Assembly (NCBI GenBank): GCA_963975425.1
Contig: CAXBGS010000016.1
Coordinates: forward strand, 117,783 to 181,782
From: CAXBGS01 sp963975425
Lineage (GTDB): Bacteria; Planctomycetota; Planctomycetia; Pirellulales; Pirellulaceae
Length of the DNA stretch: 64,000 nt
Direction of reading: 5' to 3'
Below the pieces are notes generated by a model. The model had not been told where the DNA came from. It worked only from the letters and a program-made list of their open reading frames with translations, and made no database searches. This document shows positions 9,476 through 17,768 of the stretch, piece by piece; positions within the stretch are counted from its first letter, which is position 1, and every line of letters begins with the position of its first letter. The position numbers and the translations under genes are program-made.

Positions 9476-9527
9476 GACAGGCATTCGGGACAGGCGTTTG
9501 GAACAGGCATTCGGGACAGGCGTTCAG
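9476..9527. repeat. Tandem repeat, 4 x 13 bp
   Basis: Four near-identical 13-base units of the form [G/A]ACAGGC[A/G]TT[C/T]GG lie in the 384-bp gap between the divergent sulfatase (9335) and L,D-transpeptidase (9720) genes. The period is not a multiple of three and no gene covers the stretch. Confidence 0.8.
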
Positions 9528-9653
9528 GAAATCTCAAGCGTCGCAAGGGCATATCGCAGGCAAGCCAAGATCGCATTGAACCGGGCACGACCAACCGCCC
9601 AGGGCGGATGCATTGTGTGATCGCAGAACTGATCTGGAAATAGCCCGCGATTA

Positions 9654-9681
9654 TTGACTAGTTTAACGGACTAGCTAACAT
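9654..9681 (+). promoter_or_regulatory. Putative sigma-70 promoter for the L,D-transpeptidase gene
   Basis: TTGACT (9654-9659) and TAACAT (9676-9681) are separated by 16 bases and lie 38 bp before the GTG start. A short hairpin, GGCCCG/CGGGCC (9685-9702), and a strong GGAGG ribosome-binding site at about 9711 follow. The match is to the general bacterial consensus; planctomycete promoters are poorly defined, so confidence is modest. Confidence 0.4.
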
Positions 9682-9719
9682 TCGGGCCCGTTTCAGCGGG
9701 CCGGTCACGGAGGACTGTT

Positions 9720-11060
9720 GTGCAAACGTTGAAAACCGCCGCTGTTGTCGTTCTGCTGATGACGGTGATCTATGGTGTCTGGGTGCCACTGACCACGCCG
9801 CCGGAAGAGTTACCACCCGAGGTCGCCGACATGCTGATCGTCAGTGATGATCTTGGCATCGATACGGGATTGCCGGAATCGCTGGAATCGATTGCGACCG
9901 GACCATTGCAAAGCGACGTCCCCGCGGAACCCGAATTTGCCGTTCCCGAAATACAATCCGGTGTGACCTACGGGTCATCATTTGCTGATCTGCAACCGGC
10001 GCCCGGCAGTGGAACCACCGCGACAATCTCGGATGACAGCTCGTCGATCGGCGCAATTCCTTCGTCCAATAAGTTGCCTAGCACCGCCAGCGGCCCGCCA
10101 AGCTTTGCGGTTAGCCCTCGCGGCGATTACCCATCGACCGGCAACACATTTGACTTGCCCGACCCAACTGCGGCGCTGACCAGCTTTTCACCCGAACAGG
10201 GCAAGGAATTTCATCCGCAAGACCACCGGGCCGCCGGTGGCACGACCGTGGAGGAATCGAATCTGAACAACGGGGTCTCGCTTTCCAGCGGCACGACAGC
10301 GACAGACCTGCTTTCGCCACCGAACGCACAAGCGGCGGCACCCCCAGAAAACGCAGGCGAGAATCTGGGCCTGAAAAACGCCATCCTCACCGCGGACCGA
10401 CAGTACATCAGCGATCAAAAGAAAGAAGCACTGTCGACACTTAGCTTGTTCTATAACACGCCCAACGTCTCGGACGCCCAGCGATCGGAACTCTTGGGCC
10501 GCTTGGATCCCTTGGCACGCGAGGTGATTTATTCAAAGGCGCACCTGTTAGAACAACCCCACCGTGTCGGCTCGAACGAAACGTTGATGGAAATCGCTCA
10601 ACGTTATGAAGTTCCATGGCAATTGCTGGCGAACATCAATGAAATCCGTGACCCGGTGACCGTCTTGCCAGGCACCGAACTGAAAGTCTTGCGTGGTCCG
10701 TTCAACGCACAAGTCGACCTGACACGAAACGAACTGACCCTGTTCTTGGGCGATCTGTACGCGGGGCGATTCCCAATCGGTGTGGGCAGCGACCCGGAAC
10801 CGTTGCCCGGCACGTTCACGGTCCAGGACAAGCAGACCAGCCGCACCTATTACGACCCGGCCGGCGCGCCCGTCCCGGCCGGCAGCCCGGACAACCCGTA
10901 CGGAAACATGTGGGTGGATTTGGGCGGTCGCGTTTGCATCCACGGCAGCCCCAATACGATGAAACCATCCACGCAGGGTTGCATCAGCCTGGCCGACGAC
11001 CACGCCAGCGACCTCTATGGCATTCTGACCCAGGGTTCATTGATCACCATCCGTCGGTAA
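9720..11060 (+). CDS. LysM - L,D-transpeptidase (YkuD) protein
   Basis: A 446-residue membrane-anchored cell-wall enzyme. Residues 5-25 form a transmembrane or signal segment, and 30-220 are a Ser/Thr/Pro-rich linker. A LysM peptidoglycan-binding domain follows at about 280-327 (HRVGSNETLMEIAQRYEV). The C-terminal YkuD domain carries His408 (CIHGSP) and catalytic Cys421 (STQGCIS), the H-x-S-x-G-C pattern of L,D-transpeptidases, which crosslink peptidoglycan stems or attach proteins to them. The GTG start is set by GGAGG eight to nine bases upstream. Planctomycetes do make peptidoglycan, so a role in 3-3 crosslinking is plausible. pyrE follows 50 bp later on the same strand. Confidence 0.92.
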   Translation: MQTLKTAAVVVLLMTVIYGVWVPLTTPPEELPPEVADMLIVSDDLGIDTGLPESLESIATGPLQSDVPAEPEFAVPEIQSGVTYGSSFADLQPAPGSGTTATISDDSSSIGAIPSSNKLPSTASGPPSFAVSPRGDYPSTGNTFDLPDPTAALTSFSPEQGKEFHPQDHRAAGGTTVEESNLNNGVSLSSGTTATDLLSPPNAQAAAPPENAGENLGLKNAILTADRQYISDQKKEALSTLSLFYNTPNVSDAQRSELLGRLDPLAREVIYSKAHLLEQPHRVGSNETLMEIAQRYEVPWQLLANINEIRDPVTVLPGTELKVLRGPFNAQVDLTRNELTLFLGDLYAGRFPIGVGSDPEPLPGTFTVQDKQTSRTYYDPAGAPVPAGSPDNPYGNMWVDLGGRVCIHGSPNTMKPSTQGCISLADDHASDLYGILTQGSLITIRR

Positions 11061-11109
11061 CATTAGCGACGGTCTGATGTTTGCCCCTAGGTTTTGAGAC
11101 GTGATTGGT

Positions 11110-11667
11110 ATGAGCTACGATCGTGACGCACTGTTAGAATTGATCCGCACCGAAGCGCTGCAGCGAGGTGAATTCACGCTGGCGAGCGGCAAAAAAGCCT
11201 CCTATTACCTCGACTGCCGGCAGATCACGCTGCACCCCCAAGGTGCCAACGTGATCGCCGAAGGCATGCTTGAAACCATCCTCTCGCGTGGCGACTTGCC
11301 GGCGGCGGTCGGTGGTATGGCGATCGGTGCCGATCCGATTACCGCGTCAATTGTCATGCTGGCCGGACAGCGCGACCTGCCGCTGAAAGGTTTCATGGTT
11401 CGCAAGGAACCCAAAGGCCACGGCATGGGCAGACAAGTCGAAGGTCCTGTCGAAGCGGGCCAGCGGGTCGTGATTGTCGAAGACGTGATCACCAGTGGCG
11501 GCAGCGCGATCAAAGCGGTCGAAGCCGCAGAAGCATTTGGGCTGAAAGTCGACTGTGTCATCGGAATCATCGATCGACTGGCTGGCGGCGCCGAAGCATT
11601 CGCCAACAAAGGCCTGGAACTGATCACGCTGTCGACCATTCGTGACTTCGGAATCGAACCAGAATAA
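11110..11667 (+). CDS. pyrE: Orotate phosphoribosyltransferase
   Basis: PyrE converts orotate and PRPP to orotidine 5'-phosphate in de novo pyrimidine synthesis, in the cytosol. The protein (185 residues) shows FTLASGKKASYYLDCR at the N-terminus, the dimer loop KEPKGHGMGRQVEG, and the PRPP-binding motif VVIVEDVITSGGSA. Length is normal for bacterial PyrE. I prefer the ATG at 11110; a GTG at 11101 is three codons upstream and cannot be excluded. The gene stands alone among unrelated genes: no other pyr gene is seen. Confidence 0.95.
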   Translation: MSYDRDALLELIRTEALQRGEFTLASGKKASYYLDCRQITLHPQGANVIAEGMLETILSRGDLPAAVGGMAIGADPITASIVMLAGQRDLPLKGFMVRKEPKGHGMGRQVEGPVEAGQRVVIVEDVITSGGSAIKAVEAAEAFGLKVDCVIGIIDRLAGGAEAFANKGLELITLSTIRDFGIEPE

Positions 11668-11700
11668 CCGGTGTCCACCCAATAGGATTCCCCACGCTCC

Positions 11701-11748
11701 GATTGACGATGCTCTCGATTGGCCATGCTCTCGATTGACGATGTCTCA
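11701..11748. repeat. Tandem repeat, 3 x 16 bp
   Basis: Three imperfect 16-base units built on GATTG[A/G]C[G/C]ATG[C/T]TCTC occur in the gap after pyrE, starting 34 bp past its stop codon. No coding function is seen for it. Confidence 0.7.
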
Positions 11749-11895
11749 TCATCGATAACGTTTCGATCGCCAGCATCTTCGACCAGCGGTGACTTCCATT
11801 GCCAGTGAAATCGATTCACCGTGCTGGCGCGGACCAGGCGCGACCGGCAAATCGCGCACAAGGAATCTTCCCAGGACGCACTTAGAAAGACGGGT

Positions 11896-12567
11896 ATGGA
11901 AACCACGCTTCACCAACAGCTAAAGCGATGCTATGCCGACGGAGCGTCTAACACGGAAGTCACCGTGGGTCGCTATCGCATCGATGCCGTTCGCGACGAT
12001 GAATTGATCGAAGTTCAGTGTGCGTCACTGTCGGCCATTCGAGACAAATCGAACCAGCTGCTAAAACGCCACAAGCTGCGGGTTGTCAAACCCGTGATCG
12101 CTCGCACACGGATCACAAAAATCAAGAAACCCGGGGGCAAACCAACCTCGCGACGCATGAGCCCCAAGCGAGGCAACATTCTTGACCTGTTCGAAGACCT
12201 GATCTACTTCACACGAGTCTTTCCGAATCCGAATTTGGTGCTGGAAGTGCCGATGATCCACGTCGAACAGTTTCGTATGCCGGCAAAGCGACGACGCCGT
12301 CGACGCTGGGGAAAAGACTACAGCGTCCATGATGTTCAGTTAGAACAAATCGAGCACCGATACGAGTTCCACGAAGCGGCGGACTTGCTGACGTTGTTTC
12401 ACCTGCCCGAAAAAGACGATTTCAACACGGCCGACTTGGCCAAGGCGATCGACCGACCGCGCTGGGTGGCCCAGCAAATCGCCTATGTGCTGCGTAACGT
12501 TGGCGCGATTGAAACGGCCGGACGAAATCGATCGGGAATTCGATACGCCAGTAAAGCCGCGGCTTAG
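11896..12567 (+). CDS. Hypothetical protein with PD-(D/E)XK-like N-terminus and winged-helix-like C-terminus
   Basis: A 223-residue protein I cannot name. I chose the ATG at 11896 (METTLHQQLKRCYA), which follows AGAAAGACGGG. The first 60 residues have the layout of a PD-(D/E)XK nuclease fold: a helix HQQLKRCYA, then a Glu (TEVTV), YRIDAVRDDELIEVQ (Asp, then E-V-Q) and a helix with SAIRDKSNQLLKRHK, then a strand VVKPV. A basic middle part (KRRRRRRWGKDY) and a C-terminal helix-turn-helix-like DLAKAIDRPRWVAQQIAYVLRNVGAI follow. Such a protein could bind or cut nucleic acid, but this is inference from motif layout; the usual catalytic Lys is replaced by Gln, which some families allow. No signal peptide. 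Confidence 0.7.
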   Translation: METTLHQQLKRCYADGASNTEVTVGRYRIDAVRDDELIEVQCASLSAIRDKSNQLLKRHKLRVVKPVIARTRITKIKKPGGKPTSRRMSPKRGNILDLFEDLIYFTRVFPNPNLVLEVPMIHVEQFRMPAKRRRRRRWGKDYSVHDVQLEQIEHRYEFHEAADLLTLFHLPEKDDFNTADLAKAIDRPRWVAQQIAYVLRNVGAIETAGRNRSGIRYASKAAA

Positions 12568-12603
12568 CCACAATGCCGCCGCATTGTCACGAAGACGGGG
12601 CAC

Positions 12604-12698
12604 CGCAGTAAAACGGTGGCTTCGCAGTAAAACTGTCGCTTCGCAGTAAAACGGTGGCTTCGCAGTCACATTGCTGCTTCGCGGTCACACTGCTGCTT
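12604..12698. repeat. Tandem repeat, 5 x 19 bp
   Basis: Five units of 19 bases start at 12604, 12623, 12642, 12661 and 12680, each beginning CGC[A/G]GT and ending GCTT. The first three (CGCAGTAAAAC...) are close copies; the last two diverge to CGC[A/G]GTCACA. It fills the convergent gap between the nuclease-like protein and the PQQ propeller gene. There are no unique spacers, so it is not a CRISPR array. Confidence 0.85.
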
Positions 12699-12717
12699 TG
12701 CCGTGCGATCGATAACA

Positions 12718-13983
12718 TCATGAACCGGGTTTTGCCGACGATTCCGTCCAGCGGTACACCCTTAGCGCCGCCAAGTCGCGAACGATCACCCATGGCCCTT
12801 GCACGGCGAGGTGCGCCCAAGCGTCCTCGGCGACTTTCGTTTTATCGATCACGTTGAATTGTTCGTCGCTTGCATCCAACAGCAACAGATCACCGGATTC
12901 GGCCAACGCAAGAATCCGCTCACCGTTGGACACCATGCTCCAATACTTGGCCTGAGGACTGCTGGTCCAACGGATCGTTCCATCTTGCAGCGCCGTGGCG
13001 ACGACGCGTTGATTCTTCGCATGCAAATAGATCGTGTCGCCGACCAGCACGGGGGATGACATATAAGCCTGCGTTTTTTGATTCCACACTTCGTGCACCG
13101 ACCAACGACCACTTTCGTCACAGCGAATATCGAATAGTTGTGCTTTGCCACTATGAGCGGAGGTGTAGACCTGGTTCCCGACAACCAGCGGCGTCAAAAT
13201 ATTCATCCCTCGAAATGCTTCGATCGGCTCGCGCCACAGGACCTTGCCTGTGGAAAGTTCAACGCCGCACAAATGCGTGCGGGTCTGTACGACCAGTTGC
13301 CGCTTCGCACAAAGCATTGCGATTGTTGGGCTCGAGAATGCGCCACTGGACATCATGTCGCCTGCATTTTCCAGCGTCTTCCAAATCAAGCTGCCGTCGG
13401 CCAGTGAGAGCCGCATGACGGCGCCGCCGGTTTGCACAATCACACCGTCGCCATCGATGATCGGCGAACTTGCTGCGCCGAACGATGGCACGGGACCGCC
13501 CATATCGTGCGGAAAATCAACTCGCCATTTTTCGTTGCCAGTCGCCGGGTCCAAACACACCAGTACATCACGCATCCCCATCACCAACAGATGCCCGTCG
13601 ACACACGCCGGCGTGGCGCGGATCCAACTGCCGTTGGATGCGGCAAAAAAGGGAACCGTCATTTCGCCCGGCCACTCCGTATGCCAGACCTTGTTTCCCG
13701 TGGCTAATTCGTAAGCGGTCACACGTTCAACTTGCTTGTTGATCGTCTCGGTCGTGAACACCCAATCGCCGAAAGTGATGGGGCCGCTGTAACTGGGCGC
13801 GTGTGCTTGCTGCCAAACGAGTGACAAATGGTCGCCCAACGCCGATGGCCAATCCGAATCGCCGACCTGTCCATCTCGCTGCGGGCCCCGCCACTGGTTC
13901 CACGCGAGTGGCTCGCCCGCACAGGCAATAGCAGAGCTTATTACTGCAGCCCCCCAGACTAAGACGGCTGAGAATGGTCGCAT
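12718..13983 (-). CDS. Exported PQQ-like beta-propeller protein
   Basis: A 421-residue protein with a signal peptide (MRPFSAVLVWGAAVISSAIACAGEP) and a PQQ/WD-type eight-bladed propeller, recognised from NQWRGPQRDGQV, repeated blades such as VTAYELATGNKVWHTEWPG, LVCLDPATGNEKWRVDFP, LSLADGSLIWKTLENAG and GVELSTGKVLWREPI. Planctomycetes have many such exported propellers; they resemble BamB and alcohol-dehydrogenase propellers, but here the quinone-binding residues cannot be judged. The ATG at 13983 was chosen for the signal peptide; upstream in-frame starts at 14040 and 14127 would bury it. A second protein of this family lies at 57917-59416. Confidence 0.85.
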   Translation of the reverse strand: MRPFSAVLVWGAAVISSAIACAGEPLAWNQWRGPQRDGQVGDSDWPSALGDHLSLVWQQAHAPSYSGPITFGDWVFTTETINKQVERVTAYELATGNKVWHTEWPGEMTVPFFAASNGSWIRATPACVDGHLLVMGMRDVLVCLDPATGNEKWRVDFPHDMGGPVPSFGAASSPIIDGDGVIVQTGGAVMRLSLADGSLIWKTLENAGDMMSSGAFSSPTIAMLCAKRQLVVQTRTHLCGVELSTGKVLWREPIEAFRGMNILTPLVVGNQVYTSAHSGKAQLFDIRCDESGRWSVHEVWNQKTQAYMSSPVLVGDTIYLHAKNQRVVATALQDGTIRWTSSPQAKYWSMVSNGERILALAESGDLLLLDASDEQFNVIDKTKVAEDAWAHLAVQGPWVIVRDLAALRVYRWTESSAKPGS

Positions 13984-14216
13984 TGAGCCGAACAACGAAT
14001 TGAAAATCCACACAGAAGCCGGACGCTGGTTACCGCTCATCAAACGAATCCAAATTTGGGGGCGATTCGAGACACGCCCGCCGGCGCGATTCCAGGCGAG
14101 TCTATCGCTGCGGCAACCCCACACCACGCCATTTGCGAAAAACGGAGGCGCGGGCGAGGAATCGAGTTGACACTACTGATCGCCTGATTTACCCTTTTTG
14201 CCAGCAACGTGTGGTG

Positions 14217-14432
14217 ATGTTTCGGGTTGTCTTAGCTGGAACATTAACAGGGAACTCCGGTGAAAAACCGGGACGGACCGGCCGCTGTAAGCTGTCTGCC
14301 ATCTCGATCGTCTTGGTCGGAGGCGGGCGACGTTTTGTTCGAAAAATCTGAAGCGCCATTATCGAGAACTAGCTCGATGAGAAGGCACTGAAACGTCGCA
14401 CGACAGCAAGTCAGAAGACCTACCACACGCGA
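14217..14432 (+). ncRNA. Cobalamin (adenosylcobalamin-type) riboswitch
   Basis: The leader of the DUF4465 gene carries the conserved cobalamin aptamer blocks in the right order. These are TTAACAGGGAA (from 14244), CCGGTGAAAAACCGGGACGG, the GCTGTAAGC core, GGCACTG (14384-14390, the family's GCCACTG block) and the B12-box-like AGTCAGAAGACCTACC (from 14409). Such riboswitches bind adenosyl- or other cobalamins and usually switch off uptake or synthesis genes. The RNA lies about 140 nt before the GTG start at 14575. Exact ends are estimated. A covariance-model search (Rfam Cobalamin) would settle it. Confidence 0.9.
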
Positions 14433-14460
14433 AAGCGGAGACGTGCCTTCTCGGATCGAG
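14361..14460 (+). promoter_or_regulatory. Competing hairpins in the riboswitch 3' part (putative expression platform)
   Basis: CTCGATGAGAAGGCAC (14373-14388) can pair with GTGCCTTCTC (14443-14452) plus ATCGAG (14455-14460): 10 perfect pairs, a two-base bulge, then 6 pairs. The same CTCGAT (14373-14378) can instead pair with ATCGAG at 14361-14366. The two stems exclude each other, and the long one encloses the B12-box-like segment. This is what a ligand-dependent switch would look like, though no T-run shows a terminator; the ribosome-binding site (GGAGA, about 14562) lies 100 nt downstream. Confidence 0.55.
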
Positions 14461-14574
14461 GCGACCGCTGCTTGAGGTTCGCACCGACACTGCCGCCGCG
14501 CACGTTTCCTGCGCGCCGAAGCGATCGGTCTGTCCACTCTGATCGTCATCGAAACATTCCCCGGAGAAATTCTC

Positions 14575-15531
14575 GTGCGTCATCCCATCGCCCGCATTGC
14601 GAGTCGACTGATTGTCCTCGTTTCATTTGCCGTTTTCGCACACGGCTCATCCGCAGACGTCATCACGTTTGAATCCCTGGTCTTGCCGGGGAATGGGTTT
14701 TACAGCGGTGACACCGATGCCACGGGTCCCGAGCGTGACAACTATATGATCGTTGGCACCGGCGAGAAATTCGGACAGGAAGAGGTCCGACAAATCTGGA
14801 CGCACCAGGGTGTCCAATTCAGCAACAACGACATCCCAGCGTTCGACGATCCCGGGGCGGGTTTCGACACGTGGTCGGGATGGAGCCCGTCACGGGTCAA
14901 AGACGACAGTACCCCTGGCTTTGGCAATCAGTTTGCCGCCCGACCGGGAACCGGCAGCCAAGGTTCGGACACCTACTTGGTCGCGTTTACCGACGACGCT
15001 TTCTTCAACATTCCCAGCGGTGCAACGCTGCAGTCGGTCGACCTGACCAACACGACTTACGCGGCGCGATACATGGCGGACGGCGACGACGGATTCGGAC
15101 CGGCGCCCAACTTTGAAAAGAAATACGGCGGCGCGAGCGGCAGCGACCCCGATTACTTTCGCGTCGTACTGTCGGGCCACTCTGGTCTTTCGGGAACCGG
15201 TGGCGTCATCGGCGAAGTGCCTGTCGATTTGGCTGATTTCACGTTCGACGACGACACCGAAGACTTTGTCTTGACCGAATGGATCCGTGTCTCGTTGGCG
15301 TCAATCGCCGATGCCCGTTCGGTCACGTTGCGGTTTGAATCCAGCGATACCGGCCCGTTCGGAATCAACACGCCAACCTACGTCGCGCTCGATAACTTGA
15401 CCCTTGCGGTGAGCGTTCCCGAACCGAGTTCTTTTGCCGGACTTGCCTTATTGACGCTGATCGCCGGAGCACCGCGACGCACGCGCCGGCTTTGCAACCG
15501 TGCCCATCGTCGCATCGGCACTCAAGGATGA
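14575..15531 (+). CDS. PEP-CTERM DUF4465 protein under a cobalamin riboswitch
   Basis: A 318-residue exported protein. A signal peptide (about 1-26, ending GSSADV) is followed by a DUF4465 domain: TFESLVLPGNGFYSGD, VQFSNNDIP, DTWSGWSPSRVKDDSTPG, GNQFAARPG, TNTTYAARYMADGDDG, FEKKYGGASGSDPDYFRV, a VDLADFTFDD segment and FGINTPTYVALDNL. The C-terminus has VPEPSSFAGLALLTLIAG followed by a basic tail, a PEP-CTERM sorting signal for exosortase. The GTG start follows GGAGA by eight bases. With the upstream riboswitch, it is a candidate cell-surface cobalamin-binding or -scavenging protein; that is inference. The DUF1289 gene overlaps its stop. Confidence 0.88.
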   Translation: MRHPIARIASRLIVLVSFAVFAHGSSADVITFESLVLPGNGFYSGDTDATGPERDNYMIVGTGEKFGQEEVRQIWTHQGVQFSNNDIPAFDDPGAGFDTWSGWSPSRVKDDSTPGFGNQFAARPGTGSQGSDTYLVAFTDDAFFNIPSGATLQSVDLTNTTYAARYMADGDDGFGPAPNFEKKYGGASGSDPDYFRVVLSGHSGLSGTGGVIGEVPVDLADFTFDDDTEDFVLTEWIRVSLASIADARSVTLRFESSDTGPFGINTPTYVALDNLTLAVSVPEPSSFAGLALLTLIAGAPRRTRRLCNRAHRRIGTQG

Positions 15532-15761
15532 GCGGTGGCTTAAAGATGAGCAGCAAAGAAGATTTGAGAAGCGATCGTTCAGCCACGGCGGTGGCTTCAC
15601 CTTGTATCAAACGATGTGCGCTGAACCTTGAAGGTCTTTGCATGGGCTGCTTTCGGTCACGCGAAGAAATCGGCGACTGGAGCTGCGCGACGGCTGAGCA
15701 GAAACTGCGGATCGTCCAGCATGCCGCCCAGCGCGCCGCGAAAGCTCGCCAAATGGCCTAG
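15528..15761 (+). CDS. DUF1289 small Cys-rich protein
   Basis: A 77-residue protein (or 71 from the ATG at 15546) with the DUF1289 pattern SPCIKRCALNLEGLCMGCFRSREEIGDW: Cys pairs C-x3-C...C-x2-C that may bind metal or an iron-sulfur cluster, followed by a helix. The family is small, mostly proteobacterial, and of unknown function. The ATG at 15528 overlaps the stop of the DUF4465 gene (ATGA), so it may belong to the same cobalamin-controlled transcript. Both starts are possible. Confidence 0.8.
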   Translation: MSGGLKMSSKEDLRSDRSATAVASPCIKRCALNLEGLCMGCFRSREEIGDWSCATAEQKLRIVQHAAQRAAKARQMA

Positions 15762-15812
15762 CGACCGACGCTTTGGGCAGAACGACACAACTTTTCATCC
15801 GTCGAGGATCGC

Positions 15813-15831
15813 GGCGGCGCTATGCGCCGCC
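15813..15831. terminator. GC-rich hairpin after the DUF4465-DUF1289 pair
   Basis: GGCGGCGC (15813-15820), loop TAT and GCGCCGCC (15824-15831) form a perfect 8-bp stem 50 bp past the DUF1289 stop and before the potassium-channel gene. It lacks a T-run, so termination is inferred from stem strength and position only. Confidence 0.4.
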
Positions 15832-15927
15832 ACCACTTCGGTTGGGCAGTCGCTAGGATAGACATCTCGTCGGCCTCAAGTGCCTACGTTTTGCTTCATC
15901 GAACCTAGTCTCCGCAGACGCCCGTCC

Positions 15928-16935
15928 ATGAAATCATCTCTGCAACGAGTCAAGCAAGGCGCGGTCTTTCTCTCGCTCGTCTTCATCGTTGCGGTTTGCG
16001 GATATCGTTTTCTTGGCGACTACGGTTGGATCGACGCGATTTGGATGGTGGTCGTGACCATCTCGACGGTCGGTTACGGCGAGCACAGTTCGCTGCAACC
16101 AAGCCTGCAACTATTCACGGTTCTGGTGATCCTGTTGGGGATGTCGGCAGCCGTCTATACGTTCGGCGGACTTTTCCAATTGATGTTAGAAGGCGAACTT
16201 GAACGTGTGATCGGAAAGAGACGAATGACAAGAGAACTGGAACAGATTTGCGACCACATCATCATTTGCGGCTTTGGGCGAATGGGGCAGAACTTGGCGA
16301 CCGAACTGGAATCACAAAAACGCGCGGTCGTCGTGGTCGAGAACGACGCCAATATTTGTGAGGATTCGTCTTCGCGAGGATTTACCACCGTGACCGGCGA
16401 CGCCACAGAGGAAGCCGTACTGCTTACCGCCGGTATCGAGCGTGCCGGGACACTGGTCGCGACGCTGCCCAAAGATGCCGAGAGTGTCTTCATCACGCTG
16501 ACGGCTCGCAATTTGAACAAAGAACTTAACATCATCGCACGCGCCGAACATGCCAGCAGCGAAAACAAGCTTTACCAAGCCGGTGCAAACCGAGTCGTGA
16601 TGCCGACCGTTGTCAGTGCCAGACAAATGCTAAGGATGATCACCCGCCCGACGACCGCTGAGTTGATGGACTTGGTCGGGCAGAGCGATTTTGAAGAACT
16701 GGAATTGGACGAAGTCAAGATTTCCGCCAACAGCAAATTGTCGGGAATGACCATCAATCAAACGCACGCCCACCGCGACCACAACGTGTTGGTCGTGGCC
16801 GTCAAGCGGGCCGATGGTACACTTGTCTTTAACCCGGGCCCGAAACAAACTTTCGCCCCCGATGATATTGTCATGCTGGTGGGGCACACCAACGACATCT
16901 TGACGTTCCGACAAGTTTTCATCGAAGCCCGATGA
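15928..16935 (+). CDS. Two-TM potassium channel with RCK (TrkA-N/TrkA-C) domains
   Basis: A 335-residue inner-membrane potassium channel of the Kch/MthK type. TM1 (about 10-29) and TM2 (about 57-80) flank a pore loop with selectivity filter TVGYG (47-51). A cytoplasmic RCK-N Rossmann domain (about 105-225; HIIICGFGRMGQNLA, VVVENDANICED, TGDATEEAVL) binds nucleotide, and a TrkA-C domain (about 245-335) follows. The ATG at 15928 was chosen because the first TM segment starts just after it; a start at 15880 adds 16 residues. It probably conducts potassium under ligand control. Confidence 0.92.
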   Translation: MKSSLQRVKQGAVFLSLVFIVAVCGYRFLGDYGWIDAIWMVVVTISTVGYGEHSSLQPSLQLFTVLVILLGMSAAVYTFGGLFQLMLEGELERVIGKRRMTRELEQICDHIIICGFGRMGQNLATELESQKRAVVVVENDANICEDSSSRGFTTVTGDATEEAVLLTAGIERAGTLVATLPKDAESVFITLTARNLNKELNIIARAEHASSENKLYQAGANRVVMPTVVSARQMLRMITRPTTAELMDLVGQSDFEELELDEVKISANSKLSGMTINQTHAHRDHNVLVVAVKRADGTLVFNPGPKQTFAPDDIVMLVGHTNDILTFRQVFIEAR

Positions 16936-17031
16936 CATTCACACCCCTTCGACCAGCGCTTACAGAACGTGGACGCTGTGCCGAAGTACGACAGCCCACC
17001 TACCTACGCCCCGTTTGCCGTAAGCGATCCC

Positions 17032-17757
17032 ATGAAGACATTTCTGAACTCTGCATTCGCCTTGATTCTTGTCATGATAAATCCACTCTCTCACACAGAC
17101 GCAGCCGACGAACAATCGACCGAAACGTTGAACGCCCAGCACCAGGTCAACATGAATTACCTGCTGTATGTGCCCGAGAGTGCTGAAACAGATCCGCCGC
17201 TGCCTTTGGTACTGTTCCTGCACGGTGCGGGCGAACGCGGCAACGATCTTGAACTGGTCAAGAAACACGGGCCACCTAAACTCGTGGCTGCCGGCAAATC
17301 ATTCCCGTTTATTCTCGTTTCGCCCCAGTGCGTGAATGATCGATGGTGGGAACCAACCGAACTGACCGTATTGCTTGACCACATCGTCAGCCAGCACAAC
17401 GTCGACACCAATCGCGTCTACGTAACCGGCCTGAGCATGGGAGGATTCGGCACTTGGCGGCTCGCGGCTTACACGCCAGATCGATTCGCGGCGATCGCTC
17501 CCGTTTGCGGAGGCGGGGAACCGTTCTGGGCAAAGCTAATCAAAGACATTCCGGCCTGGGTGCTGCACGGGGCAAAAGACAAAGCGGTGCCACTGGAACG
17601 CAGCGAAGAGATGGTGAACGCGATCAAGAAAGCGGGCGGAAACCCAAAGTTCACCATCTATCCGGACGCCGAGCATGATTCATGGACCGAAACGTATGAC
17701 AATCCCGAGTTCTATCAATGGTTGCTGGCTCAGACTCGCAAGTCAGACGCCGAATAA
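17032..17757 (+). CDS. Exported alpha/beta-hydrolase (prolyl-oligopeptidase/phospholipase-carboxylesterase-like)
   Basis: A 241-residue secreted esterase-like protein. A signal peptide (about 1-25) is followed by an alpha/beta-hydrolase domain with the oxyanion region FLHGAGERG, the nucleophile elbow GLSMGGFG (Ser135), the acid in HGAKDKAVP and the His in YPDAEHDSW. The layout matches the family annotated as predicted peptidase or phospholipase/carboxylesterase (COG4099), often secreted and linked to esters on plant or algal polymers. The ATG at 17032 gives the signal peptide. It is convergent with the sulfatase gene at 17769. Confidence 0.88.
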   Translation: MKTFLNSAFALILVMINPLSHTDAADEQSTETLNAQHQVNMNYLLYVPESAETDPPLPLVLFLHGAGERGNDLELVKKHGPPKLVAAGKSFPFILVSPQCVNDRWWEPTELTVLLDHIVSQHNVDTNRVYVTGLSMGGFGTWRLAAYTPDRFAAIAPVCGGGEPFWAKLIKDIPAWVLHGAKDKAVPLERSEEMVNAIKKAGGNPKFTIYPDAEHDSWTETYDNPEFYQWLLAQTRKSDAE

Positions 17758-17768
17758 TTGGGCTCTGG

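Noticed and set aside
12604..12698. Possible CRISPR array
   Set aside because: Units are 19 bp and directly adjacent, with no spacers and no cas genes nearby.
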